The notes under the pieces: model-generated | Seen by the model: the letters and a program-made list of their open reading frames with translations, nothing else | Databases searched by the model: none | What the model was told of the DNA's origin: nothing | Part shown: in pieces, positions 32,793-43,770 of the stretch | Numbering within the stretch: the stretch's first letter is position 1 | How the letters are laid out: each line of letters starts with the position of its first letter | Program-made: the position numbers and the translations under genes | Origin: Macrophomina tecta | Taxonomy: Eukaryota > Ascomycota > Dothideomycetes > Botryosphaeriales > Botryosphaeriaceae | Length of the DNA stretch: 64,000 nucleotides | Reading direction: 5' to 3' | Assembly (NCBI GenBank): GCA_024180945.1 | Contig: JAKSGN010000006.1 | Coordinates: 1,426,001-1,490,000 of the forward strand

Positions 32793-34891
32793 ATGGACCC
32801 TCCCCCGCCCAAAACTGACTACGGTATCCGCCAGCCACCCGCCGCCACCCAGCAACCCTCGCAAGAATCAGCCAAAGCTCCCATCGCCTCGACCCAGCGA
32901 GTAATGGCGAGCATCCAGAATGACGACGAGCGTCTGCTGGCCCGCATCGGCTACAACCAAGTGCGTCCGTCCCGGCCTTGCCGCCTGTGCCTGTAGCTCA
33001 TCCGTTCTCCCCAGGAATTGAGACGGGAGTTCAACAAATGGTCGACAGTCTCCTACGCAATCTCCATTCTCGGTGTTTTAGGTTCCGTTCCAGCTACCTT
33101 CGGCAGCCCTATCAGCGCTGGCGGTCCTGCCACTGCAGTATGGGCCTGGTTTATCGGCAGCGTTATGGCCATGTGTATAGCGAGCTCAGGTATGTCCTCT
33201 TTCCATCTCGCTTCCTCACTTTTCCATTCTGACCATGCTCAGTGGCCGAGCTCGTCTCTGCCTACCCGACTGCTGGAGGAATGTATTTCGTCACTAAACA
33301 TGTCGTCCCGCCTGAGCATGTGGCCATCTGGGCGTGGGTCGTTGGCTGGTGTAACTTCCTCGGCCAAGCAGCTGGTGTTGCTAGTTTAGCATACACCATC
33401 TCCCAGATGATTTTTGCCGCTGCTGTCATGTACTCACCCACTCTGGACGATGGCTCCTCGGCCTTCACGCCGTACGTCAAATCCACTTCTCAAAAACTCG
33501 TGCGCTGACTCGTCCCAGGACTGCCTTGCAGACGGTTCTTCTCGCTATATTGATCCTTTGCCTCTTTGGCATCATCTGCTCTCTCACGACGAGGATGCTC
33601 CACAAGATAATTCTGTGGTTCGCTCCCATTAACAGTAAGCTCAATGAACCACGTATCCAACCAATGCCCCACTAACGTGCAGCGCAGTCTTGGCTTCCAT
33701 CAGCATCTGTGTCGCGCTACTATGCCTCACTCCCGACAAGAGGCCGCCCGAGTGGGTTTTCACCGAAGTGACAGATGGCTCCGGCTGGGGAAGCAAGGGC
33801 TTTTCCTTTCTCCTGGGGTTCGTCAATATCTCCCCTGATGCATATCAGTATACTAATCAGATGACAGTTTCCTCTCAGTAGCCTGGACGATGACTGATTA
33901 TGACGGGACGACTCAGTAGGCATCTCCCCCTATCCCCGATTGTGGCATCCATGCTAATTATATGTAAAAAAAAAGCATGTCTGAAGAAACACATGACGCT
34001 GCAATCCGAGGACCTGTAGCCATCAGATCGGCCATTCTCGTCTCTGGGCTTGTAGGATGGATGCTCACCGTAACATTTTGCTTCTGTCTTACCGAGACTA
34101 ACTATGACGGCATTGTCAACTCGCCTACGGGGCTTCCGGTTGCTCAGATTTTTCTCAATGCAGGCGGTAGGACTGGTGGGATCGTAATGTGGTGTTTCGT
34201 TATCCTGGTTCAATTCTTCACCGGATGTTCCGCCATGCTGGCCAATGCTCGGATGTGCTACGCTTTCGCTCGAGATGATGCTCTTCCATTCTCAAGGTAA
34301 GATTCTCGGGAAACTTCAGAGCAGCTCTTTCCTGATCTGTCGGCAGTCTCTGGAGCAAGATTAACAAGTACACCGGAACACCGGTCAACGCCGTCTGGCT
34401 TGTCGTCGTGTTCTGTACTTGTCTTGATCTCATCGGCATTGGCAGCACCCTCACGATCGTCGCAATCTTCAACATTTGTGCACCTGCGCTGGATCTCAGT
34501 TACGTGGCAGTGATCATTGCCCACAGAGTCTACGAAAACCGTGTGCGCTTCATTCCGGGACCGTATACCATGGGTATCTGGAGCAAGCCAGTGAACCTCA
34601 TCGCTTGTACATGGGTTATATTCATCAGCGTCATCTTGTTCTTCCCCACTACCAAACCGGTCACGCCTACGAACATGAATTACGCCATCTGCGTAGCTGG
34701 ATTCGTTGGGCTTTTCAGCCTGGGATGGTGGTGGATCGGGGCGAGAAAGTACGTCATTACCTGGAATGATTGCTCACCGTTTGTTGTGGTGCTAACTGTG
34801 TTTGTCACGCAGGAAGTACACAGGCCCCCGTACCAAAGATATCATCGATATGCTTCCGACTGACGACCCGGATGACCTCAACTACCCTTAG
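32793..34891 (+). CDS. Amino-acid/GABA/choline-type permease (APC superfamily)
   Basis: Plasma-membrane transporter with about 12 helices, 555 residues. Nine exons: 32793-32960, 33015-33189, 33243-33471, 33519-33634, 33688-33817, 33868-33915, 33976-34296, 34347-34748, 34813-34891. Family motifs: ELRREFNKWSTVSYAISILG at the first helix, AELVSAYPTAGGMYFVTKHV, WVVGWCNFLGQAAGVASLAY, WTMTDYDGTTHMSEETHDAA across exons 6-7, and DLSYVAVIIAHRVYENRVRF. This is the fungal GABA/choline/amino-acid permease group; substrate cannot be told from sequence alone. Exon 6 is only 48 bases. The intron before it uses an unusual GTTCGT donor, the only join that restores FLLGFLSVAWTMTDYDG. The C-terminus PRTKDIIDMLPTDDPDDLNY is typical. 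Confidence 0.9.
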
Positions 34892-37257
34892 ATGCCACTG
34901 TACGCAGCGTTCATCTTTTTTTTTTTTCCCCTTCTGTTCTTCTGATCATCGGCATTTTCGGCGTTCATACAAGCGGGGGGTTTCGGCATCTTCATATACC
35001 AGTCAAATATTGCACGGCGAGGTGGCAGTCTAGGCGTTTAGAGAAAATTGTTTCAGAGCAAGGGGTCGCAGTAGCAAGTATCAAGGTGTTTTGCTCGGCG
35101 AAAAGTGAGAATCGGGTTAAGCATAGCGTAAGGAGCAAACCGATGGTATCAAAATGCGCGCGGCTTGACCGCTGTTTCGCAGGCAAACGCGGATTATGCA
35201 TTTCTGACAGTCAGTGGACGAGGCGACAGGGCAAAAAACCTTTCCCTGCCCCGAGAGTCGGAGTCGGCAAGACGACAAGCGGGCGGCACTGGCGTTTCTG
35301 GCCGGCTATAGTCACAGACTGTGGAGCTTGCGGTGGTTGAAGCTCCCTCGCGCACGCATTGGGCGTGGTATCATGTCCCCGGCCAGCCAGGCACAGCACG
35401 GGCCAGGGCGCGGGCGGGCAGCAAGTGCATGGCCATGGGGGGAACAGGGGAAAGCAGGGCAGAGAAGAGAGGGTCGGAGGGTGTTGCGCCATGCCCTGCA
35501 ATTAATCGGCATGCTCCTTCATCTGGTCCGTCCAGCAGCAGCAGCAGCGGCGCAGCAGCCACCAATTGCCGCCGGGCATGTGTTCCAGAAGAATTCCGTG
35601 TGGCGGACTGCTGGCCGCTCCAAGAGACGCGCTACCACACCATCTCATCCCCCCGCATCAATTGTGCGTTGTCTTGCTGCCTCCCCGGCCGCATGTCAGT
35701 CAGCTGCCGGCCGGCCGCTATCTGACTCTGATCATCTGAGCACCTTGCTGCCGAGCTTCCCAATGCCGCGCTGCCGGATCTCCGCCTTCAGGGTCCCCAG
35801 GGCTGCTGCCAGAACTTGGCGCCAGTGCTGCCTTCTCTCTGCTCAGGTCCGTGGGAGGAGGCCAACCCAAGAAAGCGCGGCAGAGGCACCTCGACCTGTA
35901 TCGGAACGAAAGAGCAGCCCGGAGAATTTGACGCGTATAATGACGCTAGCCGGGACAAGACAAAATACCGCTGAGGTTGAGGCGAGAAGAAAGGGCCTTT
36001 GCCTGGCGCCGGTGCGGGCACCTGCAGGGGGCTCCTCACACAACGGCGCTCCACCACGTTGATCTGCCGCAGGGATAGCTCACCTTCCTTGCCGACGTCA
36101 TACAGCCGCTGCTGTGCGCCTCAATCGGGCATTCGCCGGTGCTGCGAGATACTTTGGTTGGTGTGCGAGCAACGGCCGCTTGGTAACAACCACGGGACCA
36201 TTGACAGAGGCAGAGACGACATCGGACCACCAACGGTTGTGCGGGTCTGTGGGTGGCGGATCGGCCCCGATGGGCGGTCAACCAGATTGCTCTGCCCTGG
36301 AGCCGAAGGAGAGAGCATGCGCTCAACGTGGCAGCCTGTGCACGCCGCGCTTAGAATCACATCCTCCAATACTCTTTCACTGCCTACGACAGTCCGTCCG
36401 TCCCTGGCACACGGTCCGCCGACTTCATCGCAAGAGCATACAGCGAGAGACTGCCACAGATCACATCTGGGCGCGTACAGAGCCGCAGATCTCCATAAAG
36501 CACATCGTTGGATTGCTGCCCAACAGACTCCATCTCACTGTCTGCTCCGCTCTGCATCGCCAACATCGTTTGAATTTTCCCGTTGCGGAACGTTCTCACT
36601 ATCGCAGGTACATCGCCGACGCTGCGTCCGGAGCGAGCTCCTCGATGTTGGTATCTTCGCTTGACGCGGATACGACGATTGTCTCACTATCCGCTGAAGC
36701 CGTGCTTACCGCCATGCAAAGGCACTGCAAACTCCTTGCGGCAGGTGGGCACATCTGTGCATCAAAGAGGCACAGCAGAACGCGTGCTTGTCTACTCACT
36801 TGGGCCTCCGCGGATGACGCCTGTGTTCGGCCTTACAGCGGTTGGTAGGATCGAATCCACCCGCCCCCCGAGACAGATGGCGCCGTTCAATGCTCTTCCC
36901 TTTCATTCTCTCATGCAGCAAGTATCGATAGAGCAACTTTGAAAGCGTCAAACAAACTAGAACACTGCAATCTCCATCGGCGACTCCGAATGGAAGTAGA
37001 GAGCCTGATCTACCGAGCTCCTTCCCAACCGTAATAGTGCGGATGCCGTTAAGCTCTGCGACTTCCGTCAATTGAAGAAACGCCCTCAATAATGCAAAAT
37101 CATCTCGTGGGACTCGTAATAACATCCAGCCGCCCGGTTTCTCGCAAATGCAATCCCACTCTGGGTACTCAGAAACATGATGACGCCCTTGTGCGCCGAT
37201 AGCCGTGACAGTAACCCATAAACCTTTGAAATAGTGCCACCTGAACGATGGCTTGTC
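34892..37257. other. 2.4-kb stretch without a supported gene
   Basis: Long but mutually overlapping frames exist on both strands (for example plus 35214-36062 and 36114-36848), with low-complexity, Cys/Arg/His-rich translations and no domain. On the minus strand 36796-37257 is open in the same frame as the Cdc7 kinase and is discussed as a finding. The rest appears non-coding. Confidence 0.45.
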
Positions 37258-38674
37258 TCACTGAGAGCTTACTAGATCCACATCCCCGTCACCGACGTCA
37301 TCGTCGTACTCTGCTTCGTCTGCGCGCAGGATGAAGGGATGCTGCAATGCTTCCTGCGCTGTGATCCTCTTGTTGGGATCGCACTCCAAGCAGCGCTGCA
37401 TGAATTCTATGGCCTCCTTCTCATCGCTTGATAGGCCGATTCTCCTACCCATCTCATCCTTCTGATTGCGGTTGGTGCACCAAAGGATGATCTTCTCGAA
37501 ACCGTGCCCAGCCTCACTGTAGCTCGGAATGTTTGTCTCAAAAACCTGTCCGTGTAGAAGAGCTGTCTCGCGCATACGGGCCTTGCCGAAGATGGCCGTG
37601 AGCTCAAGCAGGGCGTCGATGTCGTCGGCACTGTGGAAGAAAGGAAAGCGACGCGAGAGAAGAGTAAGCAGGATCACGCCAGCACTCCACATGTCGATCG
37701 AGGTTGTCTGGGCTGTGCACTTAAGCAAAACCTCCGGCGCACGGAAGCCGCGAGTGCCAGCACGGTTGGCGCGCCGACTGGGCCGGGAATCGTTTTTGGG
37801 GAAGCTGGGGGCGTGGTTGGGGTTCGAGGCGATAGTGTTGGCATAAACACTGTGTTCTATCTTGTGCTGGCGTTCGCTGGTACGAAGCTGGCAAGTGCAA
37901 AGATGCCAGTCAGTGCCCTCCCGCTCCGCAAGACCGAAATCGACAAGAACGCCACGGGCATGCTCGGGTGCGTACAAGAAGTTGGTCGGCTTGATATCCC
38001 GGTGGAGAATGGCATGCTCGTGAACGGCCTTCAGGGCGGTGAACAGACTGCGAAAGTAGAGGCGCATGTCGTGCACTGTCATGTCGCGGTAGTATTCCCT
38101 GAAGTCGCGATGCTGAAAGTAGGGCAGGATTGCTATGACTTGGTCTTGATGGCGGAATGCCGTGATGAGAGGACAGACAGAGTCCGAGTGACGCAGGTCA
38201 TGAAGGAGCTCAAGCTCGTTAAGGATACGAAGAGGGCTGCTTGTGACGTAGATTTTCTTGATGGCGACGTAGCGGGCTTTGCGCTTCCCAGGACGCTTCG
38301 CCAACGACGAATCGCACAGGATGTTTTCCTTCTCTTCTATGTCCCAGTCGTTCTGATAGAGGTCGTATTCTAGGTCCTCGGCCTTGTACACGGTCGAAAA
38401 AGTTCCTGGGCATCGGTCAGCACTGCCGTCACAGGCGCGGATTGTGGAAGCGGCATGAACCTTCGCCAATGCGATTGATAAGACGGTAGCGCTTGTTGAT
38501 GCCCTTGAAGGTCTCCTCGAAGCGGTCCATGTCCTCGGCCACGGATTCATCGACCACTTCCTCCTCATCGCTGTCGTCGTGCGTGCAGCCGCTTTCCTCC
38601 AGCGGGTCACGGCTCTCGTCCACGGTTTGCTCCTCGTCTGCGTCGAGGCGCGCGGGCATGTCGTCGTTGGCCAT
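37258..38674 (-). CDS. CDC7: Cdc7/Hsk1 protein kinase (DDK catalytic subunit)
   Basis: Serine/threonine kinase that with Dbf4 phosphorylates the MCM helicase to start DNA replication. Two exons, 38461-38674 and 37258-38405, 453 residues. Kinase landmarks: INRIGEGTFSTVYKAED (split by the intron), KARYVAIKKIYVT with the ATP-binding Lys, LHRDIKPTNFLYAP, VLVDFGLAERE, GTRGFRAPEVLLK and SIDMWSAGVILLTLLSRRFP. The Cdc7-type insert between the catalytic loop and the APE motif is present (about 60 residues, SERQHKIEHSVYANTIASNP). The N-terminus is very acidic. The intron has a GTTCAT donor and CTGAC. Divergent from condensin subunit 1 with 223 bp between. Confidence 0.93.
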
Positions 38675-38897
38675 CCTTCGCAAGCGGGCCCTTGCCAGGT
38701 GGACACAGGCAGAGCGGCGACGAGTAGGGGACGACGCGTTTGGACCCGTGAAGTCGCGGCCGCACTAGCGTGTGTTTTGTAAACACAAGGCAAGGGCCGC
38801 GGCGGCGTTCCGCTTGCCTTCTCCGCCTGCGCCTGCGCGGCTTCAACACGACCATCCCGCACCGTATGCGCCGCGCTTCGCCTGCGCCTCCGTCAAC
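38675..38897. promoter_or_regulatory. Short divergent promoter of CDC7 and condensin subunit 1
   Basis: Only 223 bp separate the two start codons. An MluI cell-cycle box ACGCGT is at 38735-38740, 61 bp before the CDC7 start. The box is the MBF site in yeasts; its use here is inferred. Confidence 0.55.
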
Positions 38898-41800
38898 ATG
38901 GGCGACCGCGTAGATTTTGACATCAATGATGCCCTCAAGAACTATCTCAGCGACCCGTCGGCCATCCCCACACCCGAGGCCCCGGCGGGCCTGCAGGCCT
39001 GCGAAAACGACCCCGAATCGCTGACAGCACCCACCGTCAATGCCGCCCTCAATCCCGTCGTCGATGCAGTTGCAGATAGCCCCGATGCTATCACGCGCAG
39101 CGAAAACTTCGACACCCTGCAGTATCTGCTAAAGTAGGCCGCTCCCGCTTTTTGCTGCTACAAGAGAACGCCGTACTCATAACGCCAGGCACGCGCCCTT
39201 CCTCCCGCCTACCACCCTCAGCAAAATCTTCGATCTTGTTATCTCCGGTCTCTCTGCTGAGGCAGACGCCGTCCACGCCGACCTCGAAGCCGATGAGCAA
39301 GACACCATTCAACATCACAAGCAGCTACTTGAACTGTTCGGCTTTCTCCTCCAATGGACCATATCCGCAATCGAAGCGAAGGCAGCCGAAAAGCCTGCCT
39401 CAACGAGCGGTGTCGGAAGAGGAAGAAAGGGTGAAAAGGCAAAGTCGGGTGTTAGCAAGGACGGCCACTGGGACTCTTCGGCCCAGTTGAACACGGCAAT
39501 GGATGTGATGAGCAAGGTTCTGAAGCTCAAGCTTGCTAGGATTTTTGTTACCACTTCTGAGCGAGACACCTTCGTTGGCTTGTTCACGCGACCGGTGTAC
39601 TTGGTCCTTGAAAGCGAGGCGAGAATCAAGAACACGGCGATTCGCATGCACACTTTCAAGGTCTTATGCATCGCCGTCAAGCACCACGGTCATGCTTTCG
39701 GTCCGTACCACGAGACTTATAAATCTTGTCTATGCTGACTGTTTCTACAGGCGCGCAAACCTCCATCATCCAGAACCTGTCTTACTTCGAGCACCTGTCG
39801 GAACCCATGGCTGAGTTCCTCCATATCCTCGCTGACCAATACGACTATCCCCAATTGACCGAGGAAGTACTCAGGGAACTGAGCAACAAGGAGTTCAATA
39901 GCAATGATCTCAGAGGACCTAAGTCTGTTTCCACTTTCGTCACGAAAATCTCCGAGCTCGCTCCTCGCTTGGTCATTAAGCAAATGACTCTCCTGGCGAA
40001 ACTTCTGGACAGTGAATCATACACTCTCAGATGCGCCATCATCGAGGTGTGTGGTAATTTGATTGCAATGCTGAGCAAACAGGAGGACGAAGAACGTAGC
40101 GAACACACCGAGGGTCAGATCAACATTTTCTTCGACGTCCTTGAAGAACGCTTCTTAGATGTGAATCCCTACTGCAGATGCCGCGCTATCCAGGTATACT
40201 TCAGACTCTGCGACTTGGAGACGAAATACCCTCAGAGGAGACAGGCCGCCGCGGAACTAGCAGCAAGGAGCCTCGAGGATAAGAGCAGCCATGTGCGCCG
40301 GAATGCCATTAAGTTGTTGGGCAAGCTGGTGACAACTCACCCCTTTAGTGTCCTGCATGGTGGCCAGCTTGCTTTCGACGATTGGAACGCGCGTCTGCAG
40401 AAGGTCGACGAAGAAATCAACGCGCTAAAGCCCCCAACGGAACTGCAAGAGAAGGCGACTGCCGATGTCACTGTAGATGAGAGCTTGCTGGATGATGCAA
40501 CAGTAGCTGAGAACCAACCGGCCCCAGAGCCTGCACCCATGACGGAAGAGGAAAAGAGAGCCGCCTTGGAGAAGGCTATTGCCGAGGCGGCGACGGCCGA
40601 GGCTTTGAACAAACTCCAACTCACGAGGAAATACTATCTGGACGCTATACGGTTCATTGAAATTATCCATGCCGCTTCGGCACTCGTTACACAACTCCTG
40701 TCTTCCAAGAACAAAAGCGAAGTCATCGAGGCCATGGATTTCTTCGTCATCATCGATGCATACAAGATTCAGACCTCCAGGGTGGGCATCCGGCGCATGC
40801 TACGTCTCATCTGGACCAAAGGAAACAGCGACGAGGGCAAGGGCGTACAGTCTCACTTGATTGACTGCTATAAGGGCCTCTTCTTCGATGCGCCGGACTC
40901 GTTCGATACTAACACGGCTGCCAACTACGTTGCGCGGAATATGGTTAGCCTGACTTTTGGAGCTACCCCAGCAGAGCTTACTTCGCTGGAACAGCTCCTG
41001 AGCACCATGATGAAGCAAGGAAACGTGAGCGAGCATGTCATAGCGAAGCTCTGGCAAATCTATGGTGCGCAGAAGAAGGGACGGGAAACATCGAAAACAC
41101 AGCGGAGGGGCGCCATCATTGTTTTGGGGATGCTTGCCCTGGCAGATCCAAATATCATTGTGAAAGAGATGGAAACATGTTTGCGGATAGGTTTGGGGGA
41201 GCTCGGAGGTAGGGATCTCGGACTGGCTCGATACACCTGCGTTGCCTTAAGACGCATCAACGCTGCTGAAAAGGCTAGCAAAGGCACAGTCTCAGCAGCA
41301 TCTGCCAAGCTTCCCAATGATCACGCAGTCCTCATACGTCTAGCTGCAACCATGGACATCGTTGCGGACAGCTATGAATGGTTCGGGGTGGCTGAGCAAG
41401 CCTTGGATGCAATCTACGCTCTCTCCAAGCACCCCGACATTCTCTGCTCTGAAATTATTAGGAGGAAGACCAAAGAAGTCTTCGCACCCAAAGTCAAGAG
41501 ACCAGGAACTGCTGAGTCGCATCAAAACAATCCTGACAAGATGGAAATTGAGGAAAGACCAGCCAGTCGCGACTCGCAGCACAGCTCCCAGCAGGGCGAG
41601 AAGGCACAACAGCCCGCCCTTGCGCTCTCACAGCTGATGTTCATCGTTGGTCATGTCGCAATCAAGCAGATTGTGCATCTGGAGCTCTGCGAGCAGGATT
41701 TCAAAAGAAGGAAGGCAGAGAAAGAGAAGGAGAGTGGGGGCGACAAGCGGAAGTCCCTGGGGCCTAATTCATCAACGAAGAAAGGCGGCAAGAGAACGTC

Positions 41801-42706
41801 TGCAGCGCACGAAGACCAGGACGAGCTCGACCTCATGGCTGGAACAACTGAGGATGACTTCACAGAGGCCCTTGCGCACATTCGTGAGCGAGAACTACTC
41901 TACGGACCGCAGTCGCTGCTTTCGAATTTTGGACCTCTTGTCGCTGAGGTCTGTGCCAACAACACGTCGTATGCAGACAGCATGCTCCAATCGCAGGCCG
42001 CGCTCTGCCTAGCCAAGCTCATGTGTGTCAGCTCGGAGTACTGCGAGAAGAATCTGGGCCTGCTACTTACGATCCTAGAGCGGAGCAAAGATCCAGTTGT
42101 GCGCAGCAATCTGGTGGTTGCTCTGGGCGACATGGCGGTTTGCTTCAATCACTTGATTGATGAGAATACGGACTTCCTGTACCGGCGCCTCAACGATCGC
42201 GAGGCCTCAGTCAAACGAACCTGTCTCATGACGTTGACATTCTTGATCCTTGCTGGCCAAGTCAAGGTCAAGGGTCAGCTGAGTGAAATGGCCAAGTGCC
42301 TGGAGGACGACGATAAGAAGATCGCAGACATGGCACGGATGTTCTTCAGCGAACTTGCAACGAAGGACAATGCGGTTTACAACCAGTTCGTCGACATGTT
42401 CAGTGTCCTCAGCGCAGACCCGGCGCTCGAAGAAGAGTCTTTCAGGCGCATCATCAAGTTCCTGGCTGGCTTTATTGAAAAGGTAGGCCGTCATGGCACC
42501 ATTTTCTTTTCAGAGCGGCTGACATTGAGTTACAGGACAAACATGCGAAGCAGCTCGCTGCCAAGCTTGCAGCACGTCTGCCACGATGTGAGAACGAGAG
42601 GCAGTGGAATGATGTTGCCTTTACCCTGGGCTTGCTTCAGCATAAGGATGAGGAGATTCAGAAGCTTGTCACTGAAGGATTCAAGGTGGTACAAGCCACG
42701 GCATAG
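38898..42706 (+). CDS. YCS4: Condensin complex subunit 1 (Cnd1/Ycs4/CAP-D2)
   Basis: HEAT-repeat subunit of condensin, needed for mitotic chromosome compaction. Four exons: 38898-39133, 39189-39700, 39751-42482 and 42536-42706, 1216 residues. The Cnd1 N-terminal region (INDALKNYLSDPSAIPTPEA, then HAPFLPPTTLSKIFDLVISG) is followed by HEAT arrays, such as CRAIQVYFRLCDLETKYPQR and SSHVRRNAIKLLGKLVTTHP. The conserved C-terminal domain reads LLLTILERSKDPVVRSNLVV, ALGDMAVCFNHLIDENTDFL and YRRLNDREASVKRTCLMTL. A charged KRRKAEKEKESGGDKRKSLG insert lies before it. The last exon (DKHAKQLAAKLAARL...) restores the family end; without the last splice the frame would run into unrelated sequence. Introns begin GTAGGC, GTCCGT and GTAGGC. 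Confidence 0.94.
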
Positions 42707-42901
42707 GAAAGCTTTGGTTTGGAATGACCGTCAACGGCGGATTAAGGCTTCTGAGCGGGGCGTCAGGCAGGCGGATGGTTGGGCTGGGAATGGACTGATC
42801 TAGGCTTCACAGATCGGACGGCGTCATGGTATTGTACGGGTGGATTATTATGGCACTAGACTAAGCCTTGTAAATGAGGCCGGATTGAGAGATGTCCTTC
42901 C

Positions 42902-43513
42902 TCAAAATGCTGACTCAGGGATGGTAGGCTGGTGAGGGTCCTCAAAGGGCTGCGGACGCTTGAGGCCAGTGCCCTCCTTCAGGTACAAGACCAGGCGGAA
43001 GGCGGTGTTGCCGTTGAGATAGTACCTGTGCAGACGTTTGCTGCGCAGGAAACCGAGGCGCTCGTACAGGCGCAGCGAGGCGGTATTGTCGGTCTCGGTC
43101 TCGAGGACAATCTCATCGGCATCGCGAGCAGTCATGGCGTCAATGGCCAGCTTGACCAGCTTGCTCGCAATGCCCTGGCCGCGGTAAGGCTCCTGGACGG
43201 CGAGCATGGCTATGTAGCCTCTGAAAGTGCCGCTGCGGTGTGGCTCGAGCTTGGAGACGACGACGCCGATGAGGCTTGAGTTGTCGTCCAGGGCCTGGGG
43301 CAGGGCCAGGTTAGCGGCGGAAACGAGCGGAGTCGCAGGACCAACCATGTAGCAGAGATGGCCCCATTGGTACAGAAAGTAGCGGTAGACGTAGATGCTG
43401 TAGGGCTCGGACAGGTCCCTTGAGATCAGCTGGCGGATGGCAGGCAGATACTGCTCCTCGTTGAGGCCGTCATACTGGACGTAGCGCAGGCGGTCGGCGG
43501 TTGACTGGGGCAT
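42902..43513 (-). CDS. MAK3: N-alpha-acetyltransferase 30, NatC catalytic subunit
   Basis: GNAT acetyltransferase that acetylates N-terminal Met followed by hydrophobic residues, co-translationally. Single exon, 203 residues from ATG 43513 (MPQSTADRLRYVQYDGLNEE). Motifs: DLSEPYSIYVYRYFLYQWGH near the N-terminus, as in Naa30; GYIAMLAVQEPYRGQGIASK with the acetyl-CoA loop RGQGIA; EIVLETETDNTASLRLYERL; and GFLRSKRLHRYYLNGNTAFR. The frame is open 42 codons upstream, but family similarity begins at the chosen Met. An insert in the middle (GPATPLVSAANLALPQALDD) is longer than in yeast. It lies 195 bp after, and convergent with, the condensin gene; the next gene on the other side is divergent. Confidence 0.92.
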   Translation of the reverse strand: MPQSTADRLRYVQYDGLNEEQYLPAIRQLISRDLSEPYSIYVYRYFLYQWGHLCYMVGPATPLVSAANLALPQALDDNSSLIGVVVSKLEPHRSGTFRGYIAMLAVQEPYRGQGIASKLVKLAIDAMTARDADEIVLETETDNTASLRLYERLGFLRSKRLHRYYLNGNTAFRLVLYLKEGTGLKRPQPFEDPHQPTIPESAF

Positions 43514-43770
43514 GGGCGCAGACGTTGGGGAAGACGGCGGCGATATGCACAGGATATGCGCTGGCAGAGGCGCCAAAACGCGGCTTGCATGTGACGCGCC
43601 GATCCGGGCAGCTGCGGGAGCCCGTGTGAGCGCGTGCAAGATGGAAATATTGCGCCGGCCTGCGCTCGCCCCGCGGCCCGCGGGTGCGCGCGCAGCTACC
43701 TCTAGCTCGAGGGCTCCCTTGACGCGCGAACGCAGTCTCCTTCATTCACTTTCCTCTCGTGAGCCCTGCC
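43514..43770. promoter_or_regulatory. Divergent promoter of MAK3 and LRO1
   Basis: Only 257 bp between the start codons. GC-rich on the MAK3 side and pyrimidine-rich just before the LRO1 ATG. No specific motif recognised. Confidence 0.5.

Noticed and set aside
35214..36062. 282-codon plus-strand open frame
   Set aside because: No domain, Arg/Pro/Ala-rich shadow-like composition, and overlapping long frames on the other strand; typical of GC-rich non-coding sequence.
36114..36848. 244-codon plus-strand open frame
   Set aside because: No recognisable motif and overlaps the opposite-strand frame after CDC7; neither can be supported from sequence alone.
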